DNA from: Balneolales bacterium
GTDB taxonomy: Bacteria; Bacteroidota; Rhodothermia; Balneolales; Natronogracilivirgulaceae
Direction of reading: 5' to 3'
DNA: 11,660 bases
Assembly (NCBI GenBank): GCA_007133995.1
Contig: SLLP01000114.1
Coordinates: forward strand, 1-11,660
A program made the translations under genes and the position numbers. Positions 1 through 7,834 of this stretch are shown here, piece by piece; the first letter of the stretch is position 1, and every line of letters begins with the position of its first letter. Under the pieces are notes generated by a model. That model did not search any database. It was given only the letters and a program-made list of their open reading frames with translations, and had not been told where the DNA came from.

Positions 1-132
1 GAAGAGGGTGAGACGATTGAGTTCAAGGGTCTGGAACTGACCGTCAATGAAATGGATAACAACAGATTGTCAAAGGTTGAAGTCAAGGTTCTGGATGATA
101 CTGAACAAAAAGCCGGAACACGAAAAAAATAA
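1..132 (+). CDS. C-terminal end of a CorC/HlyC-type CBS-domain membrane protein (5' end outside window)
   Basis: Frame 1 is open from the first base to a TAA at 130-132 and encodes the last 43 residues of a protein that starts outside the window. The segment GETIEFKGLELTVNEMD followed by NRLSKVEVKV matches the usual end of the transporter-associated CorC/HlyC domain: an 'E-[FY]-x-G-L-x-[FL]-x-V' strand, then 'R[IL]xxVxVxV'. In the family this domain follows a DUF21 membrane domain and a CBS pair; the proteins are inner-membrane and linked to divalent-cation (Mg2+/Co2+) efflux, and the Bacteroidota gliding protein GldE is a relative. Only the tail is visible, so the membrane and CBS parts cannot be confirmed and no subfamily can be named. 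The end is polar and lysine-rich (TRKK). The stop is 22 bp before the purB start, so the two genes may be cotranscribed. Confidence 0.72.
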   Translation, partial: EEGETIEFKGLELTVNEMDNNRLSKVEVKVLDDTEQKAGTRKK

Positions 133-154
133 ATCTTATAGTACTTTAGAAAAT

Positions 155-1447
155 ATGATAGCAAGGTATTCACGCGATATAATGGCTTCCATCTGGACGG
201 AAAAAAATCAGTTTCAGTCCTGGCTGGATGTGGAAATTGCAGCTTGTAAAGCCTGGAGTCGCTTGGGTGTCATCCCCGAAGAGGATGTGCAGAAAATGGA
301 AGCAAATGCCCATTTTGATATTCAGCGTATTCATGAGATAGAAGAGCAAACACGTCATGATGTTGTCGCTTTTACACGGGCGGTTTCGGAATCACTGGGA
401 GAAGAAAAAAAATGGGTGCATTACGGTCTGACATCCACCGATGTTGTGGATACAGCTCTTGGTGTACGAATCCTTCAGTCAAACCGAATAATTCGACAAG
501 GTCTTGAAAGGATGATTGCTGTACTGGCCGCCAAAGCCCGTGAGCATAAATACACGATCATGATGGGGCGCACTCATGGCATACATGCCGAACCCACAAC
601 TTTTGGTCTGAAGTGTGCGCTCTGGTATGAAGAGATGAAGCGAAACTTCGAACGATTTGAATTTGCAGCAGCCGGTGTTGAGTATGGCAAGCTCTCGGGA
701 GCTGTCGGCACCTTCGCAAATATCCCGCCGGAGGTGGAGGAAATTACATGCGAGCTTTTGGAACTTAAACCTGCACCTGTATCCACACAGACTCTGCAAC
801 GCGACCGGCATGCATACTATATCACCACATTGGCACTTATCGGTGCAAGCTTGGAAAAGATAGCCGTAGAAATCCGGCATCTGCAGAAAACCGAAACCAG
901 GGAAGTTGAGGAGCAGTTTAGAAAGGGTCAGAAAGGTTCTTCAGCCATGCCGCACAAGCGCAATCCAATCAGCTCGGAAAATATCACCGGATGTGCGCGG
1001 GTGCTTCGCGGCTACATGGTGACCGCCTTTGAAAATATTGCTCTCTGGCACGAACGCGATATATCACACTCTTCGGCTGAACGAATTATCATCCCTGATG
1101 CTCTCATTTTACTGGATTATATGCTCTACCGCTTTGCAGGTGTTATTGAAAACCTGGCAGTCTATCCGGAGAATATGAAAAGCAATATCGACAAAACCCA
1201 TGGAGTGATCTTCTCGCAACAGGTCCTGCTGAGATTGATCGAAAAAGGGTTCTCACGTGAGAAAGCGTATGATCTTGTTCAGCCACTTGCAATGCAGGCC
1301 TGGGAGCAGAAAAGATCATTCAGGAAACTGTTGGATGTCAGCCCCGGTATCACTTCGCAAATGAACCCAAAAGAGCTGGACGATGCGTTCGATCCGGGGC
1401 ATCACACCCGGAACGTCGATACTATTTTCAAGAGAATTGGTCTTTAG
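155..1447 (+). CDS. purB: Adenylosuccinate lyase
   Basis: This 430-aa cytoplasmic enzyme of the fumarase/aspartase superfamily catalyses two fumarate-releasing steps of purine synthesis: SAICAR to AICAR, and adenylosuccinate to AMP. Visible motifs are TRHD (residues 67-70), TSTD (93-96), GRTHG (138-142, with the presumed general-acid His141) and the fumarate-lyase signature GSSAMPHKRNP (261-271), whose flexible loop carries the catalytic serine. The length matches the Bacillus-type PurB (about 430 aa). The ATG at 155 was chosen because family members begin with a sequence like MIxRYSR at exactly this point. The open frame extends upstream to an ATG at 47, but those 36 codons lie mostly inside the preceding gene and resemble nothing in PurB. 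No clear Shine-Dalgarno is seen (TTTAGA at best). The 3' end overlaps the end of the convergent menE gene by 20 bp. Confidence 0.96.
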   Translation: MIARYSRDIMASIWTEKNQFQSWLDVEIAACKAWSRLGVIPEEDVQKMEANAHFDIQRIHEIEEQTRHDVVAFTRAVSESLGEEKKWVHYGLTSTDVVDTALGVRILQSNRIIRQGLERMIAVLAAKAREHKYTIMMGRTHGIHAEPTTFGLKCALWYEEMKRNFERFEFAAAGVEYGKLSGAVGTFANIPPEVEEITCELLELKPAPVSTQTLQRDRHAYYITTLALIGASLEKIAVEIRHLQKTETREVEEQFRKGQKGSSAMPHKRNPISSENITGCARVLRGYMVTAFENIALWHERDISHSSAERIIIPDALILLDYMLYRFAGVIENLAVYPENMKSNIDKTHGVIFSQQVLLRLIEKGFSREKAYDLVQPLAMQAWEQKRSFRKLLDVSPGITSQMNPKELDDAFDPGHHTRNVDTIFKRIGL

Positions 1448-3128
1448 CCAGCTCTTGCAGTTTTTTTCTTTCAAGTTTGCCAAGCGCTGAACGAGGAAGG
1501 GAATTGATATAGCCGATTTTTTTAGGGCGGAAATGGGCATTCAGGTGTGATGAGATAAAGGAAAGGACTTGCTGTTCAACCTCGGTGTTCCTGGATTTTG
1601 GAACAAGCAGCGCAACCACCCGTTGGCCCCATTCATTGTCTGGAATCCAGGTTACTCCCGCATCTTCAATTTCAGGGCACTGCTGCAGGACAGATTCAAT
1701 CTCTTCAGGATTTATATTCTCGCCTCCGGAAACAATCAAATCTGTTCTGCGGGCTTCGATATACAAATTGCCCCTGCTGTCAACAAGGGCAAAATCACCG
1801 GTGTCAAACCAACTATCGTCTGAAGACTCGCCATCATAAGTAGCGAAGCTCTTTAGTGAGCCGGATTCCGTCAGATAACCCGAAAACAGCTGCGGCCCTC
1901 TCACATGCAATGAGCCGATCATGGCAGGTCCATGAACCTTGTCCTGGTCATCCCGTATTTCAATTTCGTGATCTGGAAACGGGATCCCGACAGAGTGATC
2001 CGGACTTGAACCGTCCAGCTTCTGGGATGCGATTTGACCACAGGTTTCTGTCATTCCGTAACTGAATGTTACCGGCCAGCCCAGTTTCCGGGCGCGACGA
2101 ATAAGTTCCGGGTTTGCAGGGCCTCCACCAACCAAAACCTGCTTCAATGTTGCATCTGATGAAATGCCGGAATTTTCCTGATGATCCAGAAGGCGATGAA
2201 GCATGGTTGGTACAAGCGAGATACGTCTGATGGCCGGATGATTTCTCAATGTGTCCAGCATGATGCCTGAATCAAATCTGTCCCATAAAAAAACACCGGT
2301 CCCGCTCAAAAGTGCACGAAAAACAATAGAAAGACCGCCCATATGATTCAGCGGCAGACAATGACCCCACAGATGTTCACCGGTTTCCGTTGTCGCCTGG
2401 ACCTCACGAAAGGCATTCCGTGTTGCTGCAATCATATTTTTTCGGAGAAGTGCGACGCCTTTTGGCCGGCCTGATGTACCGGAGGTAGCCAATCCACAGA
2501 ATATTGCATTGGGGGAATGAGTATAAGGTATCAGCGTTTTTAGTGTAGGAGGTGATGATGCAGCCTCAAGCGAAAGTCCGATTTCATCACCTGGTAAAAA
2601 ACTGTGAAAGGCCGGGATCTCATTGTGCTTCATTGCATCCACATCTTTGTTTGCATTCGAAATGGATTGCGCGTCATCAGAAGTTCTGATCACAACATCT
2701 GGCCGGAAAACATGGAGGGCACCAGGGTTTTCCGGATGGAACGGAACAAACGGAATAGTATTCACCCAACAGAACGTCATCCATAAAATCGATTCAAATC
2801 GATTTGTCGTATCAATTCCTGCAACACAATTTGGAACACCGGTGGAGTCTGCATAATCAACATTCAGCGAACTGCACTCATTTTCGAATTGCTGCCGGGC
2901 TGCCAGCAGGATGGCAGGAACGTCTTTATATAATATGGAATGCGTGCCGTTGGTTAGAAATACAGACTCAGCCCGGAATGATTCTGCACTAAAAAGTAGT
3001 GCGCCGTTGGGCGAATAAACTCTGCGGCCGGGCGAAAGCTGTCCGGAAGTTCGGCCGGCAGTCGAGGAGGTTATGTCAGCACTCTCTTCCTGATTTGTAT
3101 TTTCTTGATCAGATCGGCCAGGTTGCAT
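1428..3128 (-). CDS. menE: o-Succinylbenzoate-CoA ligase (adenylate-forming family)
   Basis: This enzyme activates o-succinylbenzoate to its CoA thioester with ATP in menaquinone synthesis. The 566-aa product has the ANL-superfamily motifs in order: phosphate-binding A3 ATSGTSGRPKGV (214-225), A5 SYGMTETCGQ (356-365), A7 WFDTGD (440-445, with the ribose-binding Asp), the hinge and C-terminal domain around RRTDLIVSGGENINPEEIE (460-478), and A10 LPRSALGK (544-551, adenylation Lys551). The MenE call rests on these motifs plus position directly after menC; the motifs alone would fit other acyl-CoA ligases. At 566 aa it is longer than typical MenE (about 450-500). Part of the excess is a polar, Ser/Thr/Gln-rich N-terminus (about residues 1-35). 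The start is fixed by a TAATG overlap in which the menC stop and menE start share one base, which suggests translational coupling. The stop lies inside the convergent purB gene. Confidence 0.87.
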   Translation of the reverse strand: MQPGRSDQENTNQEESADITSSTAGRTSGQLSPGRRVYSPNGALLFSAESFRAESVFLTNGTHSILYKDVPAILLAARQQFENECSSLNVDYADSTGVPNCVAGIDTTNRFESILWMTFCWVNTIPFVPFHPENPGALHVFRPDVVIRTSDDAQSISNANKDVDAMKHNEIPAFHSFLPGDEIGLSLEAASSPPTLKTLIPYTHSPNAIFCGLATSGTSGRPKGVALLRKNMIAATRNAFREVQATTETGEHLWGHCLPLNHMGGLSIVFRALLSGTGVFLWDRFDSGIMLDTLRNHPAIRRISLVPTMLHRLLDHQENSGISSDATLKQVLVGGGPANPELIRRARKLGWPVTFSYGMTETCGQIASQKLDGSSPDHSVGIPFPDHEIEIRDDQDKVHGPAMIGSLHVRGPQLFSGYLTESGSLKSFATYDGESSDDSWFDTGDFALVDSRGNLYIEARRTDLIVSGGENINPEEIESVLQQCPEIEDAGVTWIPDNEWGQRVVALLVPKSRNTEVEQQVLSFISSHLNAHFRPKKIGYINSLPRSALGKLERKKLQELAKDQFS

Positions 3129-4255
3129 TATGTCTTGTTGGAATCCAGTTCAGGGATAATCCAGGGTTGATCGATATTGGCCTTGATTCCGATACCGGGT
3201 TTGGACTTGAACTTGATATGAGGACCCGGCGCTGATGGGGTTACATCATGTACAAGAAAAGAGCCGGTGGCCAGACCGTGATCCGTTTCCCTGTTTGTAT
3301 TGAACAAAGCGGCAATGTGAGCCAGCAGTGTGCGACCAACCGCTGTTTCAAAAACTGATGAAACAGTTACAGAGATGTTGTTTTGGATCAAAGCCTCCAT
3401 TTCACTGAATGAACCGAAAAGCATAGGCTTTATAACCAGAAAATCAACACTTTCACTTTGGGTCAATGAGTGTACTTCAGCAGAAGTTCGGGCGGATTCA
3501 TCAGCGGCAACTGATATGCCATAGTCCCGAAGTTCAGAAAACGATTGGATATCAGGAGCGCTGAGAGGCTCTTCGATATATTGAATGTTATTACCAGCCT
3601 GATCAGTACCGAAAGACTGAAGCTTTTTGAATAATTCCCTGGCCACTGGTAGCGAAAAAGCTCTGTTGGCATCATAACGAAAGATGATATCGGGGAAACG
3701 GGTACAGGTTTCAGTAATGATTTCGTATGCATGTTTTGCATCGGCTGGAAGCTTGATCTTGACTGTCCTGAATCCCGTTTCCTTGAGAAGATGAATGGAA
3801 TGTGTCAGTTCGTCAATGGTTTCATCATGGGCTAACGCATTACAGTATACATATTTTTTGGATTCTGCTGGATTAGAAAACCATTGATTTCGCCAGAAGA
3901 AATACAGCGGCAGTCCGGCAGCAACCGCTTTTTGCTGCTCATCAAGCATTGAAAGACCGAATCGGAGAGATGGAAAGTGTTCCAGCTCCGCCTTCTTATC
4001 ATCATCAACGAAAAATTTGCCAAGTGTCGATTTTTGAAAATGCTGAACGATCGAATTCCAGTTGTTTTTTAAAAAAGAACTGGTATCCTCAATGGATTCC
4101 TCCGAAAAGCCCGGTAAAGGAGCGACTTCAGACCAGATATCGCTGCCGTTTCCCAGAATAAAGCCTTCCCGTGCTTCAATTGTGCCTTTGGCGTATTGAA
4201 ACGGAGTGCGAAAAGGAATAGAGTAGCGGGCAAGTACCAGTGATTCTTGTTTCAT
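3128..4255 (-). CDS. menC: o-Succinylbenzoate synthase (enolase superfamily)
   Basis: MenC dehydrates SHCHC to o-succinylbenzoate, the substrate of the MenE ligase encoded next. The 375-aa sequence shows the enolase-superfamily barrel residues in order: the catalytic KxK pair in VKIKLP (Lys166, Lys168), first metal ligand in RYDAN (Asp195), second in IEEPL (Glu228/229), third in AADES (Asp252) and opposing lysine in VIKP (Lys276). A late SSVFETAVG segment (299-307) is also typical of this subgroup. The N-terminal capping domain is rough residues 1-130. The length is normal for the long-form OSBS found in Bacteroidota and relatives. Since OSBS enzymes diverge strongly and some dipeptide epimerases look alike, its place between menA and menE is what makes the assignment firm. 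It follows menA by 28 bp and overlaps the menE start by one base. Confidence 0.92.
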   Translation of the reverse strand: MKQESLVLARYSIPFRTPFQYAKGTIEAREGFILGNGSDIWSEVAPLPGFSEESIEDTSSFLKNNWNSIVQHFQKSTLGKFFVDDDKKAELEHFPSLRFGLSMLDEQQKAVAAGLPLYFFWRNQWFSNPAESKKYVYCNALAHDETIDELTHSIHLLKETGFRTVKIKLPADAKHAYEIITETCTRFPDIIFRYDANRAFSLPVARELFKKLQSFGTDQAGNNIQYIEEPLSAPDIQSFSELRDYGISVAADESARTSAEVHSLTQSESVDFLVIKPMLFGSFSEMEALIQNNISVTVSSVFETAVGRTLLAHIAALFNTNRETDHGLATGSFLVHDVTPSAPGPHIKFKSKPGIGIKANIDQPWIIPELDSNKT

Positions 4256-4283
4256 TGCTTTTCAGGGTCTTATTTAATAACGG

Positions 4284-5165
4284 CTAGTTTGAAAGAACGA
4301 TTCCAAGTGAAAAAAGCACGCCAAATGCGGTCATGAACTGGGCTGTTTGAATCAGTATGGTGTTAAAATTCTCTTTCTGGTCTTCCTTCCAGAAGTGGAG
4401 GATCAAAAAGAACGCAGGTATTAGCAGGATCACAGGCAGTAACACGACCAACTCATAAGACTCTCGAAAATAAAAATGGGGAGGAATGGCAAAAGCAACA
4501 ACAGCCAGAAGTAAAAATTGCCAGCGTGCAAAACGTTCGCCCAGCAGAACAACAAGTGTTTTTTTATTTGTCTTGCGATCAGTATGAACATCACGGTAGT
4601 TATTGGCAACCAGGATCATGGTGGAGAGTGAGCCGACGGCAACAGCAGCCCAGAAAGCTTCCTGGGACCATTGCAGGGCGTTGACATAGTAGGTGCCCAT
4701 GACAGCAGCAATTCCGAAAAAGATGAAAACAAAGAGATCACCAAGCCCATTATAGGCAAGTGGAAAGGGACCTCCGGTGTAAAGAATACCTGAGGCAATG
4801 GAGAGCAGCCCGATCACGAGAATCGGCCAGCCGGCATGGAATACCAGGTAGAGCCCGAGTAGAAATGCCAGGGAAAAAGTCATCAAAGCAGCTGATAACA
4901 TGGTTTTGGGAGTGATTTGACCGGATGCGGAGGCTCTTGTAAAACCAACACGGTCCGCAGTGTCAGATCCATGACGATAGTCAAAGTAGTCATTGGCAAA
5001 GTTCGTGGCGATCTGAATGAGTATGGCACATAGCAGGGCTGTGATTGTTGCAGGCAGGTGGAACAGACCATGACTCCAGGCGAGTGAGCTTCCAACCAGC
5101 ACCGGTACAAGTGATGCAGGCAATGTTCTGAGCCGTGCCGCTTCTATCCAAACAGATATTTTCAT
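4284..5165 (-). CDS. menA: 1,4-Dihydroxy-2-naphthoate polyprenyltransferase
   Basis: MenA is an inner-membrane UbiA-family prenyltransferase that attaches the polyprenyl tail to 1,4-dihydroxy-2-naphthoate to give demethylmenaquinone. The 293-aa product has about eight hydrophobic segments and both aspartate-rich motifs: NDYFDYRHGSD (58-68), which binds the Mg2+-diphosphate of the prenyl donor, and NNYRDVHTD (188-196). The RLRTLPASLVPVLVG segment (11-25) is typical of MenA. I start it at the ATG at 5165 (MKISVWIEAARLRTL), matching the usual MenA N-terminus. An in-frame ATG at 5264 would add 33 basic/hydrophobic residues with no family counterpart. It is the first gene of the leftward operon menA-menC-menE and is divergent from glnN across 247 bp. 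I do not recognise a promoter for it. Confidence 0.95.
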   Translation of the reverse strand: MKISVWIEAARLRTLPASLVPVLVGSSLAWSHGLFHLPATITALLCAILIQIATNFANDYFDYRHGSDTADRVGFTRASASGQITPKTMLSAALMTFSLAFLLGLYLVFHAGWPILVIGLLSIASGILYTGGPFPLAYNGLGDLFVFIFFGIAAVMGTYYVNALQWSQEAFWAAVAVGSLSTMILVANNYRDVHTDRKTNKKTLVVLLGERFARWQFLLLAVVAFAIPPHFYFRESYELVVLLPVILLIPAFFLILHFWKEDQKENFNTILIQTAQFMTAFGVLFSLGIVLSN

Positions 5166-5313
5166 GCAAATATTAATCTTATTTTTAATGACTTGAACTC
5201 TATAAAATAGTGAAAAGAGAATAAGTAATGAGTTTAAACCTCTTCTGGAAGCGCTTTTTTGCATAATATAAAGCGAAATATTACAAAGGAGTGAAATAAT
5301 TAGTTAAAAAGAA

Positions 5314-5333
5314 ATATTTATTTAAATAAATAT
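5314..5333. promoter_or_regulatory. 20-bp perfect AT-only palindrome, candidate operator of glnN
   Basis: The half-site ATATTTATTT is followed directly by its exact reverse complement AAATAAATAT, with no spacer and no mismatch over 20 bp. It lies 80 bp before the glnN start and touches the expected -33 element of the promoter called just downstream. That position would suit a repressor or an overlapping activator site. No known consensus is matched with confidence. Because the segment is pure A/T, a chance palindrome is possible. Confidence 0.4.
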
Positions 5334-5362
5334 GGATTTTCTTTGTTAAAGGCTTATATTTG
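5331..5362 (+). promoter_or_regulatory. Bacteroidota-type promoter for glnN
   Basis: TATATTTG at 5355-5362 fits the Bacteroidota primary-sigma -7 consensus TAnnTTTG exactly. Twenty bases upstream is TATG (5331-5334), one mismatch from the -33 consensus TTTG, and the 20-bp gap is within the usual 19-21. Transcription would begin near 5369, giving a leader of about 44 nt before the ATG at 5413. The match depends on the host belonging to a lineage with this sigma-factor specificity. Confidence 0.55.
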
Positions 5363-5412
5363 TCCTGTCTGTTCAACCGTAAGCAAACTGAAACCTTAAG
5401 AGCATTTTTTTC

Positions 5413-7608
5413 ATGAGTAAAACGTATAGGAGATTCGACGCACTGGAAGCCGTCAGAAAGGCGGAAGATACCTTGATAGCCAGAAATGGATCAGGGAAAA
5501 TAGATATGAATATCGCCAAGATTTTCGGCGAAAATTCTCTTTCGATAGATACTTTGAAAGAGCGGCTTCCCGGAAGTGTTTGGAAGATTCTGAAAAATAC
5601 AATTCGGGACAATGCCCCGCTGGATTATGAAGTAGCTGATGCCGTTGCCGTGGTTATGAAGGAATGGGCTACGGAGAAAGGGGCGACACACTACACTCAC
5701 TGGTTCCAGCCATTGACCGGTGCTACGGCTGAAAAGCACGACAGTTTTATCACTCCGAACCAGGGTGGGGGCGCCATCACTCAGTTTTCCGGGAATGATT
5801 TGATGCGGGGAGAACCCGATGCCTCGAGTTTCCCGAGCGGTGGCTTGCGACCGACATTCGAGGCGCGCGGATATACAGCCTGGGATCCCACCTCACCTGC
5901 CTTTATTATCGAAAATGGAAGAGGATCCACGCTCTGCATACCGACAGTATTTGCATCGTGGAAGGGTGAGTCACTTGACTTCAAAACACCGCTCTTGCGA
6001 TCAGTCGAGGCTCTCAACAAGCAGGCGATGCGTGCATTAAATCTGTTTGGCGTGGAAGATCAGAAGTGGGTGAATGCAACAGGCGGCTTTGAACAGGAAT
6101 ATTTCCTTGTAGATCAGGAATATTTCTATCGCCGGCCTGATCTGATGACCTCAGGACGTACACTTTTTGGGGCAAAACCACCCAAAGGTCAGGAATTGGA
6201 TGATCACTACTTCGGATCCATTCCGGACCGCATTTTATCCTTTATGCTGGAGGCTGAAAGAGAGCTGTACCGGATAGGTGTGCCGGTCAAAACGCGGCAC
6301 AACGAAGTTGCACCAAGCCAATATGAAATTGCGCCGGTATTCGAAAAGGCTAATGTTGCGGCTGACCATCAGCAGCTTACAATGATCATGCTGAAAAAAA
6401 TCGCAAGAAAATATGGTCTGGTATGCTTGCTGCATGAAAAACCCTTTGCCGGTCTGAACGGCAGTGGAAAACATGCCAACTGGTCCATGGTGACCAGCAG
6501 GGGAGCCAATTTGCTGGAACCTGGTGACAGTCCCCATGAAAACATGCAATTTCTGTTTTTCTTTGCTGCAGCACTTAAAGCAGTGCATGATCACCAGGGC
6601 TTGCTCAGAGCATCTATAGCAAGTGCCGGCAATGACCACAGACTCGGTGCAAATGAAGCTCCACCAGCCATTATATCTGCCTACGTTGGCGAGCAACTGG
6701 ATGATATTGTAGAACAGCTTAAATCCGGCAAAGCGGAACGATCAAAAGAAGGCGGACTTCTCGGTCTGGGAATCCCGGTGCTCCCAACCATACCAAAACA
6801 CGCAGGTGACCGGAACAGGACCTCTCCGTTTGCATTTACCGGCAACAAGTTCGAGTTTCGAGCTGTCGGTTCCGAACAGACCGTATCCTTTCCCTTTGCT
6901 ATCCTGAATACTGCTGTAGCAGGTGCGATCGATGAAATGTCATCGGCACTGGATACGGAGCTGGAAAAGAGTGGTGACTTTGAAGCGGCACTCCAGGTTG
7001 TACTGCAGAAAACCTTCAGTGAGATTGACAGCATCCTGTTCCATGGTGACGGGTACTCTGATGACTGGCAGAATGAAGCAAATAAACGTGGATTGCTGAA
7101 TCTGAAAACCACGATGGAAGCTCTTCCCTACCTGACCGATAAAAAGACGATCGAGCTCTTTGAGAAATACAGCGTATTGTCTGAATTGGAACTTGAGGCT
7201 CGACTGGAGATCTATCTCGAGCAATATTTTATCAAGCTGAACATCGAAGCCGAAACTACCGAAGACATTGCCCGTACCATGATTGTCCCTGCCACGATCC
7301 GCTATCTGAATGAGATTCTTGCGGTAAATGATCGGGGCAAGACAAGCAGCCTTGATATATCATCCACAAAAACACTGGCTGAGGAGATCAATACCGCATT
7401 GAGTCAGCTCCTGGTTGCTGTGGACAAACTTGGCAAAGTGAATGCAGAACTTGGAGGCGACACCATACCGGAAAAGGCAACTCACCTTTCCAAAGTGGTT
7501 CTTCCGGAAATGAATAAAGTTCGGGAATTGGCTGACAAACTTGAAAAGCTTGTGGCTGATGATTACTGGCCGCTGCCATCCTATCGCGAAATGCTTTTCG
7601 TGAAGTAA
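5413..7608 (+). CDS. glnN: Glutamine synthetase type III
   Basis: This enzyme makes glutamine from glutamate, ammonium and ATP in the cytoplasm and is a main entry point for nitrogen. At 731 aa it has the length of the GSIII (GlnN) family of Bacteroides and cyanobacteria (about 720-730 aa), far above GSI or GSII. Landmarks are HYTHWFQPLTG (93-103), EKHDSF (107-112), the metal-site EQEYF (227-231), RHNEVAPSQYEIAP (295-308), the nucleotide/metal segment HEKPFAGLNGSGKHANWS (341-358), and the arginine-bearing NRTSPFAFTGNKFEFR (468-483). The extra C-terminal helical region (about 510-731) is typical of GSIII. No strong Shine-Dalgarno precedes the ATG. It is a single-gene unit: divergent from menA, with its own promoter and a strong terminator 48 bp after the stop. 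Nitrogen-responsive control is expected for the family; the palindrome upstream is the only visible candidate site. Confidence 0.97.
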   Translation: MSKTYRRFDALEAVRKAEDTLIARNGSGKIDMNIAKIFGENSLSIDTLKERLPGSVWKILKNTIRDNAPLDYEVADAVAVVMKEWATEKGATHYTHWFQPLTGATAEKHDSFITPNQGGGAITQFSGNDLMRGEPDASSFPSGGLRPTFEARGYTAWDPTSPAFIIENGRGSTLCIPTVFASWKGESLDFKTPLLRSVEALNKQAMRALNLFGVEDQKWVNATGGFEQEYFLVDQEYFYRRPDLMTSGRTLFGAKPPKGQELDDHYFGSIPDRILSFMLEAERELYRIGVPVKTRHNEVAPSQYEIAPVFEKANVAADHQQLTMIMLKKIARKYGLVCLLHEKPFAGLNGSGKHANWSMVTSRGANLLEPGDSPHENMQFLFFFAAALKAVHDHQGLLRASIASAGNDHRLGANEAPPAIISAYVGEQLDDIVEQLKSGKAERSKEGGLLGLGIPVLPTIPKHAGDRNRTSPFAFTGNKFEFRAVGSEQTVSFPFAILNTAVAGAIDEMSSALDTELEKSGDFEAALQVVLQKTFSEIDSILFHGDGYSDDWQNEANKRGLLNLKTTMEALPYLTDKKTIELFEKYSVLSELELEARLEIYLEQYFIKLNIEAETTEDIARTMIVPATIRYLNEILAVNDRGKTSSLDISSTKTLAEEINTALSQLLVAVDKLGKVNAELGGDTIPEKATHLSKVVLPEMNKVRELADKLEKLVADDYWPLPSYREMLFVK

Positions 7609-7656
7609 TGCGAAATAACGGATAGTAACAACGTCTCTTCTTGACGCAACAGGAGG

Positions 7657-7696
7657 AAAAAAAGCCCGGTGCTGCGAAAGCAGTCCGGGCTTTTTT
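7657..7696. terminator. Intrinsic (rho-independent) terminator after glnN
   Basis: Seven A's precede a hairpin with an outer stem GCCCGG/CCGGGC (7664-7669 with 7685-7690), a small TG/T internal mismatch, an inner stem CTGC/GCAG and a GAAA tetraloop (7676-7679). Six T's follow at 7691-7696. The A-run can pair with the T-run and makes the structure bidirectional, although no minus-strand gene ends here. It starts 48 bp after the glnN stop. Confidence 0.9.
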
Positions 7697-7743
7697 CGAT
7701 TATAAGTTGAAAATCATCCGACTTATCATTATTCTGCCAAATC

Positions 7744-7768
7744 TTAAACGGTAAAGCTTGCCGTTGAA
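7744..7768. promoter_or_regulatory. Imperfect 25-bp inverted repeat upstream of dctP (operator or second terminator hairpin)
   Basis: The arms 7744-7754 (TTAAACGGTAA) and 7758-7768 (TTGCCGTTGAA) are complementary at 9 of 11 positions around an AGC centre, with perfect AACGG/CCGTT cores. The site is 66 bp before the dctP ATG. As DNA it looks like an operator for a dimeric regulator, for example of the LacI or GntR type common at uronate loci. As RNA it can fold to an 8-bp hairpin (one G-U pair) followed three bases later by six T's (7769-7774), so it could instead be a second terminator for glnN or an attenuator. The sequence does not decide between these. Confidence 0.4.
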
Positions 7769-7834
7769 TTTTTTCTCTGTTACTGCTATTATTCACTGAA
7801 GGATTATTGACCGGTAAGTTTAATAATAAATATT

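Noticed and set aside
47..154. Upstream extension of purB from an ATG at 47.
   Set aside because: It lies mostly inside the 3' end of the preceding CorC/HlyC-type gene, has no PurB similarity, and the ATG at 155 gives the family's standard N-terminus and length.
479..880. Minus-strand 133-codon open frame opposite purB.
   Set aside because: It is antisense to conserved purB motifs, and its Cys/His-rich composition is typical of a shadow frame.
5166..5264. Upstream extension of menA from an ATG at 5264.
   Set aside because: The added 33 residues have no counterpart in MenA proteins, and the ATG at 5165 gives the normal start and a typical 293-aa length.
6235..7112. Minus-strand open frames of 143-153 codons opposite glnN.
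   Set aside because: They are antisense to a fully conserved glutamine synthetase reading frame, have no recognisable domains and look like chance open frames.
7651..7656. AGGAGG, a perfect Shine-Dalgarno-like sequence after glnN.
   Set aside because: No start codon with an open frame follows; the next bases form the terminator hairpin.
7702..7726. Inverted repeat ATAAGT / ACTTAT between the glnN terminator and dctP.
   Set aside because: Only six base pairs with a 13-base loop; too weak to separate from chance.
7815..7822. TAAGTTTA as a -7 box for dctP.
   Set aside because: It misses the final G of TAnnTTTG, and there is no TTTG at the proper distance upstream; the dctP promoter is left unassigned.
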